Source: Methanocella paludicola SANAE (GTDB lineage Archaea > Halobacteriota > Methanocellia > Methanocellales > Methanocellaceae). Taken from it: a stretch of DNA of 64,000 bases. Positions 45,305-54,651 of this stretch are shown in pieces. The notes below the pieces were generated by a model. The model was not told the DNA's origin. It searched no databases and saw only the letters and a list, made by a program, of their open reading frames with translations. The number at the start of each line of letters is the position of its first letter. Position 1 is the stretch's first letter. Where the stretch lies: the NCBI RefSeq assembly GCF_000011005.1, contig NC_013665.1:1713501-1777500 (forward strand). The letters run 5' to 3'. Both the position numbers and the translations under genes were made by a program.

Positions 45305-46665
45305 TAGCGCTCCACCTCTTCAGCATGAAGAGCCTTATGCCTTCGATAAGACGTATCGACCTCGTTGGTGCTGCCCGACACGATCTCGTAGAGCACGGCC
45401 TTCTTATCGCCCTTTTTTCGCAGGATGCGGCCCAGGCGCTGGACGAACTCCCGCTTGCTTCCGCTGCCGCTCAGGATGATGCCCACGTTGGCGTCGGGCA
45501 CGTCCACGCCCTCGTCCAGCACCTTGGACGTGACGAGCGCCCGGTAGTTGCCGGCCCTGAACTCCGCCATGTTCCGGCTGCGCTCGTCCTTGCCGGTCGT
45601 ATACGTGATGAACGGTATGAGGAACTGCTTCGAGATCCGGTATACCAGGTCGTTGTGCTCGGTGAAAATGATGATCTTGTCTTCGGGCCCCGCGTGCTTC
45701 TGCAGCACATCGGCCAGCGCCTCTAACTTGGAAGACGAGTTGAGCGCCGTAACGCGGGCCCTGTGACGGGCCAGTATCGCCTCCCTGGCCCCTTTATCAC
45801 GGCCGCTCCTCATGACCAGGCGCTCGAAATCCCGGGGCGTCCTCAGTATCAGGTTATTATCCCGCAAATAGTTCTTGTAAATGTCCATGTCCCGAAGGTA
45901 TTGCTCCTCTTCGTCCGCCGTAAGCTTCACGTAGATACGCCGGAGGTCGAATGGGGCGAGATGTATCCCCTCCATGCTCTCCACGTTGCGCTCGAAGACC
46001 TTGCCGCCCACCAGCCTGGGTAATTCTTTATGGCGCCCGTCCTCGCGCTCGTACGTAGCGGTCAGCCCCAGCCTCGCCGGGCAGGCGAACATCTCGGCGA
46101 TGCTCATGTACCCCGGCGATGGCAGGTGGTGGACCTCATCGAAAACGACAAGCCTGAACTTATTACCCAGCTCGGCGGCCCGGATATATGCCGTATCATA
46201 AGTCGCCACGGTTACAGGCCCTAAACGATGCTCATCGCCGCTGTAAACACCAGTATCGATGCCGAACTCATCATCCAGGCGCTCCTTCCACTGGGCCAAA
46301 AGGTCCAGCGTAGGCACGATAACGATGGCCGGGCTCGCTAAGGAAATGGCTTTCATGGCGACGTGCGTCTTTCCCGAGCCCGTCGGAAGAACCACGATAC
46401 CCCACGAACCGGCCCGGTCCCACGCCTGGACGGCACGCTCCTGGTAGTCACGAAGCACCGTCCTCATGGTCAGCACAGGCGATGGCACGAGGTCGAGCAC
46501 GTCGTCCTTACAGGAAAAACCGGACGAATCCACGTACGACCGGATATCCTTGTACAGGAAAGCCGGTGCCCGGTAAGCGCCCGCCCGCGAATCCCAGGCC
46601 GAGCCGGGCACCCGGACGTTGCCGTACACGAGAATAGTGCCCCGGTCGTAGGTGAGGTGTATCAT
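45304..46665 (-). CDS. xpb: XPB/Rad25-type DNA helicase
   Basis: About 453 residues, superfamily 2 helicase for nucleotide excision repair. Walker A PTGSGKTHVAMK, DEVH box VVFDEVHHLPSPG, GLTATYEREDGRHKEL (motif III with the XPB RED motif), motif V VLDEGVDVPDANVG and motif VI QRLGRILRKKGDKKA. The archaeal N-terminal damage-recognition region (VYGNVRVPGSAWDSR) is present. Start Met at 46665. Confidence 0.92.
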   Translation of the reverse strand: MIHLTYDRGTILVYGNVRVPGSAWDSRAGAYRAPAFLYKDIRSYVDSSGFSCKDDVLDLVPSPVLTMRTVLRDYQERAVQAWDRAGSWGIVVLPTGSGKTHVAMKAISLASPAIVIVPTLDLLAQWKERLDDEFGIDTGVYSGDEHRLGPVTVATYDTAYIRAAELGNKFRLVVFDEVHHLPSPGYMSIAEMFACPARLGLTATYEREDGRHKELPRLVGGKVFERNVESMEGIHLAPFDLRRIYVKLTADEEEQYLRDMDIYKNYLRDNNLILRTPRDFERLVMRSGRDKGAREAILARHRARVTALNSSSKLEALADVLQKHAGPEDKIIIFTEHNDLVYRISKQFLIPFITYTTGKDERSRNMAEFRAGNYRALVTSKVLDEGVDVPDANVGIILSGSGSKREFVQRLGRILRKKGDKKAVLYEIVSGSTNEVDTSYRRHKALHAEEVER

Positions 46666-46811
46666 CGTTACCAGAATGCGGGGTATATAAATAATCATTC
46701 TGGTCAGCGCCCGGTATTTCAGGGCACTGTACGCCGTTAATGGCCATAAAAAGGGGATATTTCGATAACTTTATGTCGGTAATAAGCGTATAGGCAGTAG
46801 AGGCGGGCAGT

Positions 46812-47069
46812 ATGAAGATAATGTACAGGATATTGATCGTTGGAGTCCTGCTTGCGGTAGTGCTATTAACGTTCATTGATTATTTTGCCTTTCATGGCTC
46901 GATCGTATTAGGCGGCCTGGCGGACGGCCGGATCGTAAGCGTTCTGGATGATTTCATGGGCCTTTTCGAGGGGCCGCAGGGTAATTCCAACATTCTATAC
47001 ATGACCATCTTCGGAGCCTGCGCCACGGTGGGCATCGTCGCCATATTGTATAAGTTCATCAAGGGCTGA
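46812..47069 (+). CDS. Small hypothetical membrane protein
   Basis: 85 residues with two hydrophobic helices (about 3-22 and 60-82) joined by a polar loop. No known family. Preceded by AGGCGGGCAGT, an acceptable SD. It may be co-transcribed with the following membrane protein 45 bp downstream. Confidence 0.6.
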   Translation: MKIMYRILIVGVLLAVVLLTFIDYFAFHGSIVLGGLADGRIVSVLDDFMGLFEGPQGNSNILYMTIFGACATVGIVAILYKFIKG

Positions 47070-47113
47070 CCATGTGATGTCGCCGACGCTTGCCGAAAGA
47101 CCATAAGCTTTAA

Positions 47114-47542
47114 ATGCATCGCGGGCTAATAGGAAATATCATGTTCGGCTTCGAGGAGTCAGACCCGGTCGTTGTCATCGGCAGAGCGCTGGGCGTTTCG
47201 GTCGTCATATCGGCGCTGATGCTGCTCACGAGCCTGGGCTTCATGTACCTGTTCTCGGGCATGAGCCTGCCGCTCTCCCTGGCCATCATCCTCGTGGTCT
47301 TTGCGATTTCTTTTATCGCTGCAACGGTTCTCCTGGATAAGGCGAGCAACGACCTGCTGGCCGCTTTCATGGGGGGCGCCGCCGTCGCCCTGAGCGTTAC
47401 CGTGTTCGTCATCGCCCTGGTCTCCGGAGCATACTTTTTTATCGATAAGATGAAGATGCCGGGCCTGGACGTGCTCCTGACCGGCTTCGCCATATGCCTC
47501 ATCGCCAGCCTGATCATAAATCGCCTGACGCTGAAGGTATAG
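47114..47542 (+). CDS. Hypothetical four-helix membrane protein
   Basis: 142 residues with about four to five hydrophobic segments (residues 17-36, 44-62, 72-90 with a gap, 95-115, 122-138). No conserved polar motif. Part of the short plus-strand unit with 46812-47069. No function assigned. Confidence 0.6.
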   Translation: MHRGLIGNIMFGFEESDPVVVIGRALGVSVVISALMLLTSLGFMYLFSGMSLPLSLAIILVVFAISFIAATVLLDKASNDLLAAFMGGAAVALSVTVFVIALVSGAYFFIDKMKMPGLDVLLTGFAICLIASLIINRLTLKV

Positions 47543-47644
47543 TCCGCTGGAAAAATTTTGAACTAAATTCTAATTTATCCAAAAGTATACGCTTGCTTAT
47601 CGACCGGTCCAGCAAGTATAAATATCTGTTAAAGCGTATATTAG

Positions 47645-47940
47645 CGTAGGGTTTGGATTGGAGTAGTTGAATGAGTAAAACTCATCGACACACGCTGATT
47701 TATCAGCGAAGGCCATCGATATGAGAGGCCTCGGATAATCTCCATTTTACACGCCCTTTCGGGCCGAGTCACTGGCCCACCCTCACATAAAATCGTCCGG
47801 TACTTACAAAACAGGGACGGCTTGAGCAAGTCAGCGAAAAAACGTTGTGAAAAACGCTTGAGGACGGAATGCTAAGATCGGGCAAAGGGCATCCACCCCA
47901 AACGGATGAAATGACCGCCCATAAAAGCATCCCGTCCATG
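47645..47940 (+). ncRNA. Candidate structured non-coding RNA upstream of ftsZ
   Basis: The 420-bp gap before ftsZ lacks a convincing ORF. A TATA box (TATAAATAT at about 47617-47625) places a start near 47645. Nested stems follow: GTTGAATGAG/CTCATCGAC (47666-47689), CGCTGA-TTTA-TCAGCG, GGCCTCG...CGAG...GGCC with an inner GCCC-TTTC-GGGC, CGTCC/GGACG, TCAGCG/CGCTTGA, and a 3' rod GGACGG-A-ATGC with GCAT-C-CCGTCC (47862-47937) enclosing GGGC/GCCC and CATCC/GGATG. A second TATA-like motif (47941) could serve ftsZ. No match to RNase P or SRP RNA motifs seen. Confidence 0.55.
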
Positions 47941-47965
47941 TATAAATTTGGGGATGGGAAATACA

Positions 47966-49117
47966 ATGGGAATAGATTCTGTTGTGCAAGAAGCACTGAA
48001 ATACACGGAAATGGAACGTGAGTACAGGAACGACAAAGGGGAGAACACCGTAGGCAACGATTTCGAGGACTTCGGGCTGCCCCAGATCAAGATCGTCGGG
48101 TGCGGCGGTGCCGGTAACAATACCATCAACCGTCTATACAACATCGGCGTCAACGGCGCTGAGACCATTGCCGTCAACACCGATAAGCAGCACCTGGACG
48201 TCATCAAGGCCGACAAGAAGATCCTGGTGGGCAAGTCCCTGACCAGGGGCCTCGGCGCAGGCGGCTTCCCGGAGATCGGAAAGAGGGCCGCGGAATTAGC
48301 CAGAAGCACGCTGCAGGAAGTCCTGAAGGACGCAGACCTGGTCTTCATCACGGCGGGCATGGGAGGAGGAACCGGTACCGGCACGGCACCCATCGTAGCG
48401 CAGGTCGCTAAGGAGCAGGGCGCCATCGTCGTAGGCATGGTTTCCACGCCGTTCAAGGTCGAAAGGGCCAGGATGGTCAAGGCAGAAGAGGGTATCGCAG
48501 ACTTAAGGTCGGCCGCTGACACGGTCATCGTGCTCGACAACAACAGGCTGCTCGAATATGTCCCGAACCTGCCCCTGGAGCAGTCGTTCTCCGTCATGGA
48601 CCAGCTTATCTCTGAAACGGTCAAGGGCATTTCCGAGACCATCACGAGGCCTTCGCTCATTAACCTCGACTTCGCCGACGTTCGCGCTATCATGAACGCG
48701 GGCGGCGTCGCCGTCATGCTCGTGGGCGAGACCAAGAGCCAGGACAAGTCCGACAACGTCGTAAGGAACGCTCTCAACCACCCGCTGCTCGACGTCGACT
48801 ACCGTGGCGCCACTGGTGCGTTAGTACATATCACCGGCGGCCCGGACCTGACGCTGAGAGAGGCGGAGAACATCGCCGAGTCGTTAACCTATGAGCTGGA
48901 CTCCCACGCCAATGTTATCTGGGGCGCAAGGGTCCAGAAGGACTACGAGGGCAAGGTCAGAGTGCTCGCCATCATGACCGGCGTACAGTCGCCGCAGATC
49001 ATGGGCAAGAACGCAAAGGGCTCCGCTATGGCATCGGACGAGATGCCGGCCGGCAGGATCCCGATGCGCGGCAACAACGCCAAGGCCTCTAAGTCCATCA
49101 TCGACGTGATCAAGTGA
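47966..49117 (+). CDS. ftsZ: Cell division protein FtsZ
   Basis: About 383 residues, the tubulin-like GTPase of the division ring. The nucleotide loop is [16 protein letters not shown], the tubulin signature [17 protein letters not shown]7-type [15 protein letters not shown], and a C-terminal [21 protein letters not shown]. It has the N-terminal extension common in archaeal FtsZ. ATG 47966 (MGIDSVVQE) preferred; 47948 (TTG) and 47954 are alternative starts. GGGGATGGG just upstream is SD-like. Confidence 0.96.
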   Translation: MGIDSVVQEALKYTEMEREYRNDKGENTVGNDFEDFGLPQIKIVGCGGAGNNTINRLYNIGVNGAETIAVNTDKQHLDVIKADKKILVGKSLTRGLGAGGFPEIGKRAAELARSTLQEVLKDADLVFITAGMGGGTGTGTAPIVAQVAKEQGAIVVGMVSTPFKVERARMVKAEEGIADLRSAADTVIVLDNNRLLEYVPNLPLEQSFSVMDQLISETVKGISETITRPSLINLDFADVRAIMNAGGVAVMLVGETKSQDKSDNVVRNALNHPLLDVDYRGATGALVHITGGPDLTLREAENIAESLTYELDSHANVIWGARVQKDYEGKVRVLAIMTGVQSPQIMGKNAKGSAMASDEMPAGRIPMRGNNAKASKSIIDVIK

Positions 49118-49246
49118 AGGTGAACCCTTCACTTCCTTAAATTTTAAATTTTCGATATCCGTAAAAACGTAAAAGGGACGCCAAACCTTTTCTTTTTTAA
49201 TTTAGAGTATGTTTTATTATTCGTAGAAGCCTATACTGTTATTCAT

Positions 49247-49801
49247 ATGGATATCCAGTACCCGGAGATCGGCATATGCGGCCTATCCTGCCGGCTGTGT
49301 CCCCGGTATCATACGGAGGGCGAGAGCCGGTGCTTCGGATGTAAGACAGAGTCGAGGATGGCCGCCGGCTGCCCGTTCATCACCTGTGCCATAAAGAAGA
49401 AACACGTCGAGTTTTGCGGGGATTGCGAGGACAGCCTCTCGTGCGATAAATGGAAAAAGCACCGGGAGGCCGGGAAGTCGCACGATTCGTTCAAGTGTTA
49501 TCAAAAGCTCGAGGACGACATCGCCTGCATTCAAGAACATGGCATCCTGCAATTCGTCGAATCCCAGAAAGTACGTGAGGAATTACTGAAGGTCATGCTG
49601 CAGGAGTTCAACGAGGGCCGCTCTAAAAGCTATTATTGCATAGCCGCTACGGTACTTACTCCCGATGAGCTTCGTGATGCGCTGGAGGAAGCAAGGAGAA
49701 AGGCGGGCGGCGCAGATGTTAAGTCACGGTCTATTGCGCTTCATGCAGCGCTGGATAAGGCCGCGGCCGGTAAGGGTCGCATCCTGCGACTGAGAAAATA
49801 G
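49247..49801 (+). CDS. DUF3795 cysteine-rich protein
   Basis: The 184-residue protein has the DUF3795 pattern: GICGLSCRLCPRYHTEG, SRCFGCKTES, then CPFITC, FCGDCEDSLSC, about a dozen cysteines in the first 80 residues. This suggests binding of iron-sulfur or zinc. The C-terminal part is helical. Common in methanogens and clostridia, function unknown. Single gene. Confidence 0.85.
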   Translation: MDIQYPEIGICGLSCRLCPRYHTEGESRCFGCKTESRMAAGCPFITCAIKKKHVEFCGDCEDSLSCDKWKKHREAGKSHDSFKCYQKLEDDIACIQEHGILQFVESQKVREELLKVMLQEFNEGRSKSYYCIAATVLTPDELRDALEEARRKAGGADVKSRSIALHAALDKAAAGKGRILRLRK

Positions 49802-49852
49802 GCCATACGGCTAATTATTTATCGAAGTATGGCTTACCATACGCTGATACGT

Positions 49853-50569
49853 ATGGCGGCGATCACGACCAGGGGATTGGTTAAGAGGTATGGCAGCCTC
49901 GAGGCGCTGAGCGACCTGAACGTTACGGTGGAAGAGGGCGAGTCTTTTTGTCTGTTAGGGCCGAACGGGTCGGGGAAGACTACTACGATCGGCATCCTGA
50001 CGGGCTCGCTGGCCCCCACGGCCGGGACTGCCATGGTCATGGGGATCGACGTCATGGCGGACCCGATAGGCGTTAAAAGGAAGATCGGCATTGTGCCTGA
50101 GATGGAATACCCTCCCAGCTTCCTGACGGTACGCGAGTATCTTGACCTGGCGTGCAGCCTCCGTAAGGTCGCCGACCCTAAACCTAAGATAGACAGGTGG
50201 ATCCAGTTTTTCGGGCTGGAGAGCAAGGAGAACGTGCTCTGCAAGGACTTGAGCAAGGGTACAAAAAAGAAGGTCATGCTATCGACTGCGTTCGTTCATG
50301 AGCCGAAATTGCTCTTCCTGGACGAGCCGTTCCTGGACCTGGACCCCATTGTGCAGCGCAACACACGTGAATATTTACGCACCTACGTCAAGGAGGGCGG
50401 CACCATCTTCCTCTCGACACACATCCTCGAGATCGCCGAAAAGCTCTGCGACCGCGTGGGCATCCTCTATAACGGCAGGCTCATCGCCAGCGGCAGGCTC
50501 GCCGAGCTCAAGCATTCCCGGGAAAGCCTGGAGGACGTGTTCATGAGGCTGGTGGTGGAGGCCGCATAA
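49853..50569 (+). CDS. ABC transporter ATP-binding protein
   Basis: About 238 residues. Walker A LLGPNGSGKTTTIGIL, signature LSKGTKKKVMLS (the usual LSGGQ is altered to LSKGT), Walker B LLFLDEPFLDLDP, and H-loop IFLSTHILEIAEK. Start ATG 49853 (MAAITTRGL) is likely; 49829 also in frame. It overlaps the permease by one base (TAATG), forming an ABC-2-type exporter. Confidence 0.9.
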   Translation: MAAITTRGLVKRYGSLEALSDLNVTVEEGESFCLLGPNGSGKTTTIGILTGSLAPTAGTAMVMGIDVMADPIGVKRKIGIVPEMEYPPSFLTVREYLDLACSLRKVADPKPKIDRWIQFFGLESKENVLCKDLSKGTKKKVMLSTAFVHEPKLLFLDEPFLDLDPIVQRNTREYLRTYVKEGGTIFLSTHILEIAEKLCDRVGILYNGRLIASGRLAELKHSRESLEDVFMRLVVEAA

Positions 50570-52023
50570 TGGAGTTCCGCCCGAATTTGTTCCTATTGCT
50601 CATAAAGGAGGAATACCGGGCGCAGTCCTCCATGTTCCGCAGCTCGTTCCTCGTCTATCCCCTCATGATGCTGACCATATCGCTCGTCATGGGCTTTATG
50701 CTCCTGCCGATGCGTACGGCCCTCTCCGTCAAGGATATCGTCATCGTGGGCCATGTGGGAGTCCTCGTCGCGGGCATGCTCGTGGGAGGCTTCGCCATGT
50801 TCCAGGACCCCATCCTCGAGCGGCGCATGGGCGGCATGCGGATGCTCCTGGGCACGCCCGGCACGCTGCCGATAACCTACAAAGAGATATTCTCGTATTT
50901 TTACGTCAAGGACATCGTCTACTACCTGCTCATTAACATTTTACCGGTGGTGCTGGGCGTTTACATATCCACGCTCTTCACGGGCCTGTACGTCAATTTA
51001 TTTATGGCGACGATCACATTCACGGCGGCTTTCCTCATGGGCGTTTCTCTGACGTTCGCCCTTTCGACTATTCTAATCAGGAGCAGGGCTGCGCTGGCCG
51101 CTATCGGCGTCGCGATCATCGCTGTAGTTGCCTGGCTGTCCATGCAGTACGGCATACTGGACACGCTGGGGATGCTCGTGCCCCCGGCTGGCGCCTACCT
51201 TGATAATACGTGGGGCGGCGTCCTCATCGCTCTCGCCGTATTCGTCGTGCTCTCGGCGTTCTCGCTCCTGGCAATCCGCGAGAAGCCCGCCCCTGCCGCC
51301 GAAAAACGCTACACCAGCCACTTCCTGGAAACGGAGAGGCGCTTTTCCATCTTTGGAAAATATGGCACCCTGGCCGCAAAAGAGTGGATAGACCTCGTAA
51401 GAAGTGGCTCTCTAGGATATGTCATATTCAGCTTCCTCATCCCGCTATTATTCCTCTGGGGCTTCCTGTGGCTCTTCCCTGTCGCTCTCACCTTCCTGAT
51501 GGGGGGAGCGATGATAAGCTTCGGCTTCAACACCATCTTCTACTCGGTCGTCATCGGGTTCTTCGCCTCTGAGCTGTATGGCTGGCTGAACCGGATGGAT
51601 ACGATAGAGTGCTACAAGACGCTGCCTATTAAAATGTCCGAGGTGATCAAGGCGAAGCTGATCATATTCATGATCCTTAACGTGGCAGTGTCCACCGTGT
51701 ATCTGGCGCTGATATGCATAAGCAGGGGCGAGTACGGGCTCTTCCCGTACGCATTCTACACGATGCTCATGGTCTCGGGCTATGTGGCGGCCGTCATCGC
51801 CTACATGACCGGCGTTTATACGAACTCGCTATTGTTCGATTATAAGGTGCTTTTAACCTACTGGCTGGCCGTCGCGCCGGTGCTCATCGTGCTCATCCTT
51901 ACGTCGTTCGCGGAGTGGCTGCTTTGGCCCGGCATTATCATCGCTACCGCCGCCGGCGCCATTGCATTATTACTGTTAAGAAGAATAGATGCTAAATGGG
52001 GACGGGAGGAGTTCAAAGCATGA
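50569..52023 (+). CDS. ABC exporter permease
   Basis: The 484-residue protein has about 11-12 hydrophobic segments with few charged residues between. The layout (LLIKEEYRAQSSMF at the start, a central loop KPAPAAEKRYTSHFLETERRF at about residues 241-261, then a second half) resembles archaeal ABC-2-type two-bundle permeases. Coupled to the upstream ATPase and overlapping the YjbQ gene by 4 nt. Substrate unknown. Confidence 0.82.
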   Translation: MEFRPNLFLLLIKEEYRAQSSMFRSSFLVYPLMMLTISLVMGFMLLPMRTALSVKDIVIVGHVGVLVAGMLVGGFAMFQDPILERRMGGMRMLLGTPGTLPITYKEIFSYFYVKDIVYYLLINILPVVLGVYISTLFTGLYVNLFMATITFTAAFLMGVSLTFALSTILIRSRAALAAIGVAIIAVVAWLSMQYGILDTLGMLVPPAGAYLDNTWGGVLIALAVFVVLSAFSLLAIREKPAPAAEKRYTSHFLETERRFSIFGKYGTLAAKEWIDLVRSGSLGYVIFSFLIPLLFLWGFLWLFPVALTFLMGGAMISFGFNTIFYSVVIGFFASELYGWLNRMDTIECYKTLPIKMSEVIKAKLIIFMILNVAVSTVYLALICISRGEYGLFPYAFYTMLMVSGYVAAVIAYMTGVYTNSLLFDYKVLLTYWLAVAPVLIVLILTSFAEWLLWPGIIIATAAGAIALLLLRRIDAKWGREEFKA

Positions 52024-52421
52024 TATGGAAAGAAGTCGGTGTTCCGACGAGCATGAGAGCGCAGATGGTGGACGTGACGTCTCAAGTAGTCTCTGAGCTC
52101 GCGTCGAGCGGCATAAAGTCGGGCATGTGTTATGTTTACGTGCCCCATACGACGGCAGGCGTGACCATCAACGAGAACGCGGACCCCGACGTGGTCACCG
52201 ACATCCTCAACGGCCTCGAAAGGCTCGTGCCCCTTAAAGGGAACTATCGCCATGCGGAAGGCAACTCGGACGCCCACATCAAAGCGTCGCTCATGGGATT
52301 TACTGTGGCGGTGCCGGTCATCGATGGCAGGCTTGCGCTGGGCACCTGGCAGGGCATCTATTTTTGCGAGTTCGATGGCCCAAGAAGGCGAAAAATGCTC
52401 ATAGGGATCGAAGGAAAATAG
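52020..52421 (+). CDS. YjbQ/UPF0047 family protein
   Basis: About 133 residues. The family pattern is complete: MVDVTSQVVSELASSGIKSG, VPHTTAGVTINENADPDVVTD (about residues 40-60), HAEGNSDAHIKASLMG and GTWQGIYFCEFDGPRRRK. This family has thiamine-phosphate synthase activity at a low level in some members. Overlap with the permease stop (ATGA) sets the start at 52020. Confidence 0.9.
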   Translation: MIWKEVGVPTSMRAQMVDVTSQVVSELASSGIKSGMCYVYVPHTTAGVTINENADPDVVTDILNGLERLVPLKGNYRHAEGNSDAHIKASLMGFTVAVPVIDGRLALGTWQGIYFCEFDGPRRRKMLIGIEGK

Positions 52422-52431
52422 CAACCATCAG

Positions 52432-52511
52432 GACCCCCGGGATAATATGAATCGCCTCTATTTACCTGACTAAATATGGTGGGATTGATATGTGTGTGGC
52501 TCCCGGGGGTC
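52432..52511. other. 11-bp perfect inverted repeat with 58-nt loop
   Basis: GACCCCCGGGA (52432-52442) and TCCCGGGGGTC (52501-52511) are exact complements between yjbQ and a regulator gene. GC-rich arms in an AT-rich spacer suggest a stable RNA stem or a protein site. No T-run follows. Function unknown. Confidence 0.55.
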
Positions 52512-52657
52512 TAATGGATACAATAGACCGAACTTTCGGACGTATATAGTTGTATATCTTCTGTATGGTATAATATATAGGTTTCGGTTAACAGTTATAC
52601 ATATGCAGTATAGATATTTATATACCAGTTCAACAAATACATTTTGGGGCATATAGC

Positions 52658-53572
52658 ATGGATAGCCGGAGCATACCCGACCAGATCAAAGAAGCACTGA
52701 GAACTAATCCCAGAGGCATGACGGTAAGCGACGTTGCCCGGAGCATCGGCATGAACAGCCAGTCCACAGGGCGGCATCTCGACGTGCTTGCGGCGTCGGG
52801 ACAGGTGGAGGTCAGGACATTCGGCCGGTCCAAAGTTTACTACTTATCACAGCGCGTACCCATCTTAGCCATGATCAACATGTCCCAGGACATGATCATC
52901 ATGCTGGATAATGACCTCAGGATCACGAACGTCAATAGTAAGTTCTACGAATTCACAGGCGTTAAAAAAGAAGACGTGTTGAACAAAAATATAGGTGACA
53001 GGTCGTTCCCCATCCGGTTCAGCCCTGACATCGCGCCGCATGCAGCACAGGCGCTGGAAGGCAAGCATTTCCGCATCGACGCTCGCTACCAGCGCGATGG
53101 CAGAGGCCTCTATTTCCGGATCAAGTTCGTACCGATGCTCTACGATAACGGCAATAACGGCGTCACCATTATATTCGAGGATATCACCGAGCGTAAAAAG
53201 ATAGAGGCAGAGCGCTCGTTCCTGGCCGCAATCGTCGAGTCCTCGAACGATGCCATCATCGGCAAGAGCCTGGACGGCACCATCACGAGCTGGAACAAGA
53301 GCGCCGAGCGTATCTACGGGTATACCGCGGCCGAGATGATCGGCCACGACCTGTCCGTCATCGTGCCGCCCGAGTTACTCGGCGAAGTGACCGGCATCCT
53401 TGAAAAAGTGAAAAACGGCGACCGTATCATGCACCACGAGACGGAGCGCATCCGGAAGGACGGAAAGAGGGTCACGGTCTCTCTTACGGTTTCGCCGATC
53501 ATCGATAGCGATGGCAGCGTACTTGGCGCCTCAACGATAGCATATGAGGTCTCAGGGTATGATAGGCCGTGA
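52658..53572 (+). CDS. Winged-helix regulator with two PAS domains
   Basis: 304 residues: N-terminal helix-turn-helix (residues about 5-68; GMTVSDVARSIGMNSQSTGR and HLDVLAASGQVEVR), PAS1 (about 75-180; MIIMLDNDLRITNVNSKFYE to IIFEDITERKK) and PAS2 (about 185-300; LDGTITSWNKSAERIYGYTA). There is no kinase or output enzyme domain, so it is probably a one-component transcription regulator sensing a ligand or redox state. The 230-bp upstream spacer is AT-rich with many TATA-like motifs and may be its own control region. Confidence 0.85.
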   Translation: MDSRSIPDQIKEALRTNPRGMTVSDVARSIGMNSQSTGRHLDVLAASGQVEVRTFGRSKVYYLSQRVPILAMINMSQDMIIMLDNDLRITNVNSKFYEFTGVKKEDVLNKNIGDRSFPIRFSPDIAPHAAQALEGKHFRIDARYQRDGRGLYFRIKFVPMLYDNGNNGVTIIFEDITERKKIEAERSFLAAIVESSNDAIIGKSLDGTITSWNKSAERIYGYTAAEMIGHDLSVIVPPELLGEVTGILEKVKNGDRIMHHETERIRKDGKRVTVSLTVSPIIDSDGSVLGASTIAYEVSGYDRP

Positions 53573-53645
53573 ATGGCGCGCTGGCCGTATCCAGCTACAT
53601 ATTTTTCGTCTTAGATTTATCGTTCCGTAGCGTATTGTTTTAGCT

Positions 53646-54533
53646 ATGAGCTTGAAAGAGATGATGGAGGAGATCGAGCGGCAGCGCCGTCGGGGCAACT
53701 TCAAGGGCTCGGAGAACCTGCTCCGGCTCGAACAGAAGCGCGCCTTGCTCGAGGGCGACGACCCTTACTACCACTTTTTCGGCGGGCTGCTTCTCTATTA
53801 TTTTAACTTCACAAAGGACGCTTACCTGAACCTTAATAATGCCCTGCTTACCGGCGACCACGACTCCTTCTACGTGGATAAGTACAAAGGCGTTATCTGC
53901 ATGGATAATGGGAGGTATGACCGTGCGCTGGAGCTTTTTGATAAAGCCTTGCTTACTGCTCAAAAAGCTGCCGACAGTGACTGGATCGCCTCCATGCATA
54001 ACGCCATTGGTAATGTGTATACGCGAATGGGCAAATTCGATAGGGCCCTGGAATCGTATTTTACCGCATTAAATACAGCTCAGGACACTAACAACAAGGA
54101 GTGGATGGAAACGAGCCTGTGTAACGTGGGCGTCGCCTGGAGTAACAAGGGCGACTACGAGGACTCCATCGAGTATTTCGAGGAATCTTACCGTATCGCC
54201 GGCGAGATCGGCGATGAGCGCGGCCAGCGCGTATGCCTGAATAACCTGGGCAGCGCTTACAATAACCTGGGTAAGCATAATGAGGCCCTGGATAAGTTCG
54301 AGGAGGCCCGGCGGCTGGCGCAAAAGATCGACGATAAGTATGGGCTGCGAGTGGTCTTTAATAATCTGGGCTTTACTTACCGGACGCTGGGTAAATTCAA
54401 GGAAGCCATGGAGTGCTATGAGCTGGCTTTGACCATCGCCCGGCAGATCGGCGATGACCAGGGTGCTGCAGTTGCCAAGTACTGGATCCTGGCCATTTAT
54501 GATGAGCTTGAAAAGGCGGCTGCCGCGCATTAA
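53646..54533 (+). CDS. TPR-repeat protein
   Basis: 295 residues with about five to six tetratricopeptide repeats from about residue 75 to 285, for example GRYDRALELFDKALLTAQKA, GNVYTRMGKFDRALESYFTA, GVAWSNKGDYEDSIEYFEES, NLGSAYNNLGKHNEALDKFE and LGFTYRTLGKFKEAMECYEL. TPR proteins are scaffolds; the partner is unknown. Single gene with an SD-like sequence weakly defined. Confidence 0.9.
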   Translation: MSLKEMMEEIERQRRRGNFKGSENLLRLEQKRALLEGDDPYYHFFGGLLLYYFNFTKDAYLNLNNALLTGDHDSFYVDKYKGVICMDNGRYDRALELFDKALLTAQKAADSDWIASMHNAIGNVYTRMGKFDRALESYFTALNTAQDTNNKEWMETSLCNVGVAWSNKGDYEDSIEYFEESYRIAGEIGDERGQRVCLNNLGSAYNNLGKHNEALDKFEEARRLAQKIDDKYGLRVVFNNLGFTYRTLGKFKEAMECYELALTIARQIGDDQGAAVAKYWILAIYDELEKAAAAH

Positions 54534-54651
54534 GAAAAAATGTCTTTATCAATTCTTTTTCTTGAGCTTGATGCGTTTTGTCTATAATAAGGGTGTGAGA
54601 AAAAATTAATGATACGCCGGCACATATTACCTTAAAGAGGGGGCTATCGTC

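Noticed and set aside
47645-47940. RNase P RNA or SRP RNA identity
   Set aside because: I did not find the conserved GAGGAAAGTCC/ACAGAA RNase P segments or the SRP helix-8 GGAAGGGAGCAGCC-like segment, so the region is left as an unknown structured RNA candidate.
47872-48777. 301-codon minus-strand frame under ftsZ
   Set aside because: Antisense to ftsZ with Ser/Thr-rich composition; no support.
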